Source of the DNA: Pseudomonadota bacterium
Lineage (GTDB): Bacteria > Pseudomonadota > Gammaproteobacteria > Xanthomonadales > Rhodanobacteraceae
Reading direction: 5' to 3'
DNA length: 52,168 bases
NCBI GenBank assembly: GCA_021780735.1
Contig: JAJXYE010000121.1
Coordinates: 1 to 52,168, forward strand
Part shown: one piece after another, positions 50,986-52,168 of the stretch
Layout: each line of letters begins with the position of its first letter
Numbering within the stretch: the first letter of the stretch is position 1
Position numbers and translations under genes: made by a program
Notes under the pieces: model-generated
Databases searched by the model: none
The model's input: the letters and a program-made list of their open reading frames with translations, nothing else
Told to the model about the DNA's origin: nothing

Positions 50986-51810
50986 CTAGGTATCTTGCAA
51001 CGTGCGAAGACGGTGAGCAGCAACAAGAATTTGATCGGGTTTGAGGCGATCCGGTAGCTCGATCTGCTTTCCCTCTGCCGGAAAGAATACTTCCTTCATG
51101 AAGCTATCTCGGCTGGCTTTGAGTTGTGCCGAAAGCACGACGCGCCAGTCTTCGCTAAGTGTGAAAAGATGGTTGTCAAATGCCTTGTCGTGAATGGCGG
51201 AGAGACACAGGCCATTGCGGGGATTCAGGCGATTGGCCTTGTCCTCGCTCCATGGAACGATGTGGCTTGCAATCAGCAGGCGCGGCTCGCTGACACCGGA
51301 GATGCAGCATCGGGAGCGGTAGCTGGCAAGTACAGTACGGCGGAAAAAGTTTTGTTTGATCCTTTGACGAACAAGCGCAAGTCGAGTTTCCCCGGAGAAG
51401 TCGATTAAGTCATCGGCGGAGTCATCGCGTACACCTCTCTCGGGAAGATGCTGGCCACGGGTAAGTTGTTGCCGCAGCTCGTCGCACTCAAGGGCAAGAC
51501 CTTCCCAGTCTTGGTTGAATTCGTTCCAAATCTTTCGATCAAGTGCTGATGCGCCGGTGAGGCCCTTGCGGCCGCTGTCAGTGATCGAGCTGTCAAGGCT
51601 GGCAAAGTTGACCAGCTTCATCGCCAGCGCGCTTGGCGTTCGTCGAATGAGTTTGGCTAGCCGAATAATTTCCGGGTTCGTCTTGTGTAATTTGCCGAAT
51701 GGGGTTTGGAAATAGAGGTTGAAGGCGAGCTTGAGCTGCGCAGGCGTCCAATTGCCGGCGTTTGGGAAGGCTTCTTCCAAGGCTTCTTGTGCATCCATAG
51801 TGGGTGCCAC
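50986..51810 (-). CDS. HNH endonuclease (HNH_2-like)
   Basis: LASYRSRCCISGVSEPRLLIASHIVPWSEDKANRLNPRNGLCLSAIHDKAFD. Confidence 0.85.
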   Translation of the reverse strand: MAPTMDAQEALEEAFPNAGNWTPAQLKLAFNLYFQTPFGKLHKTNPEIIRLAKLIRRTPSALAMKLVNFASLDSSITDSGRKGLTGASALDRKIWNEFNQDWEGLALECDELRQQLTRGQHLPERGVRDDSADDLIDFSGETRLALVRQRIKQNFFRRTVLASYRSRCCISGVSEPRLLIASHIVPWSEDKANRLNPRNGLCLSAIHDKAFDNHLFTLSEDWRVVLSAQLKASRDSFMKEVFFPAEGKQIELPDRLKPDQILVAAHRLRTLQDT

Positions 51811-52098
51811 GATTCATCGATCCAACTTTGATCAGGATGCGCGCTTTTTCCTCAGGCGGCTAGTACAGCCAGAAACCTCGTCGGGAAATCCCAAGGCTAA
51901 AAATTGTACTTGTTGAAAAGCTAAAACAAGCAGAGAGTTCCCCCGGCTCTGTTGGGGAGGCAGTAGAAGTTTGATCATGGCGGGTGACGCGTATACATGC
52001 CAGGCGGCCGTTTGAACCGGCAGTGCCGAACCGCCACCCCAACCCCCCGCTTTGCACCACCCCGCCAAAGCGCGACACTGGCGCCGGGAGGGCTCTCG

Positions 52099-52168
52099 AT
52101 GAAGCGCAAATCTGCCTCGGCGACCGGCGCGTCGCCGCCTTCGAGTTTCGAGCGGCTGGTCAAGCGCG
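52099..52168 (+). CDS. possible 5' end of a gene running off the window
   Basis: Open from ATG 52099 (MKRKSASATGASPPSSFERLVKR...) to the window edge; product not identifiable. Confidence 0.35.
   Translation, partial: MKRKSASATGASPPSSFERLVKR

Overview
This is a high-GC proteobacterial chromosomal window. The gene content fits the Xanthomonadales (Rhodanobacter/Dyella/Xanthomonas-like), but I inferred that by eye and did not search it. The left 12 kb is an arginine/proline biosynthesis cluster of the Xanthomonas type: argF' (N-acetylornithine carbamoyltransferase), argG, a deacetylase, a fused NAG kinase/synthase, argC, argH, proB and proA. It is interrupted by PaiB-like, OsmC-like and acyltransferase genes. 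The rest is mostly housekeeping: yajQ, pncB, dacB, slyD, pldA, csp, tcdA, phbB, gluQRS, htpX, htpG and an SDR/DUF2256/photolyase operon. The most interesting non-coding signal is a likely small RNA at about 21773-21897. It ends in a strong intrinsic terminator, and two of its stem-loops present the identical C-rich loop motif CCTCCCCTGG, an architecture resembling the Xanthomonas sX13 family. Other notable items are GTAG-headed REP palindromes whose GTAG supplies the stop codons of argC and tcdA, an undetected FAD-monooxygenase pseudogene at 25927-26455, a candidate peptidoglycan amidase/lipoprotein (effector/immunity-like) pair, a near-consensus sigma-32-type promoter before htpX-htpG, a 49-aa DUF2256 gene absent from the ORF track, and an orphan ORF lying between diverged direct repeats next to a lower-GC HNH-nuclease segment. 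No tRNA, rRNA, CRISPR array or intact transposase was seen.
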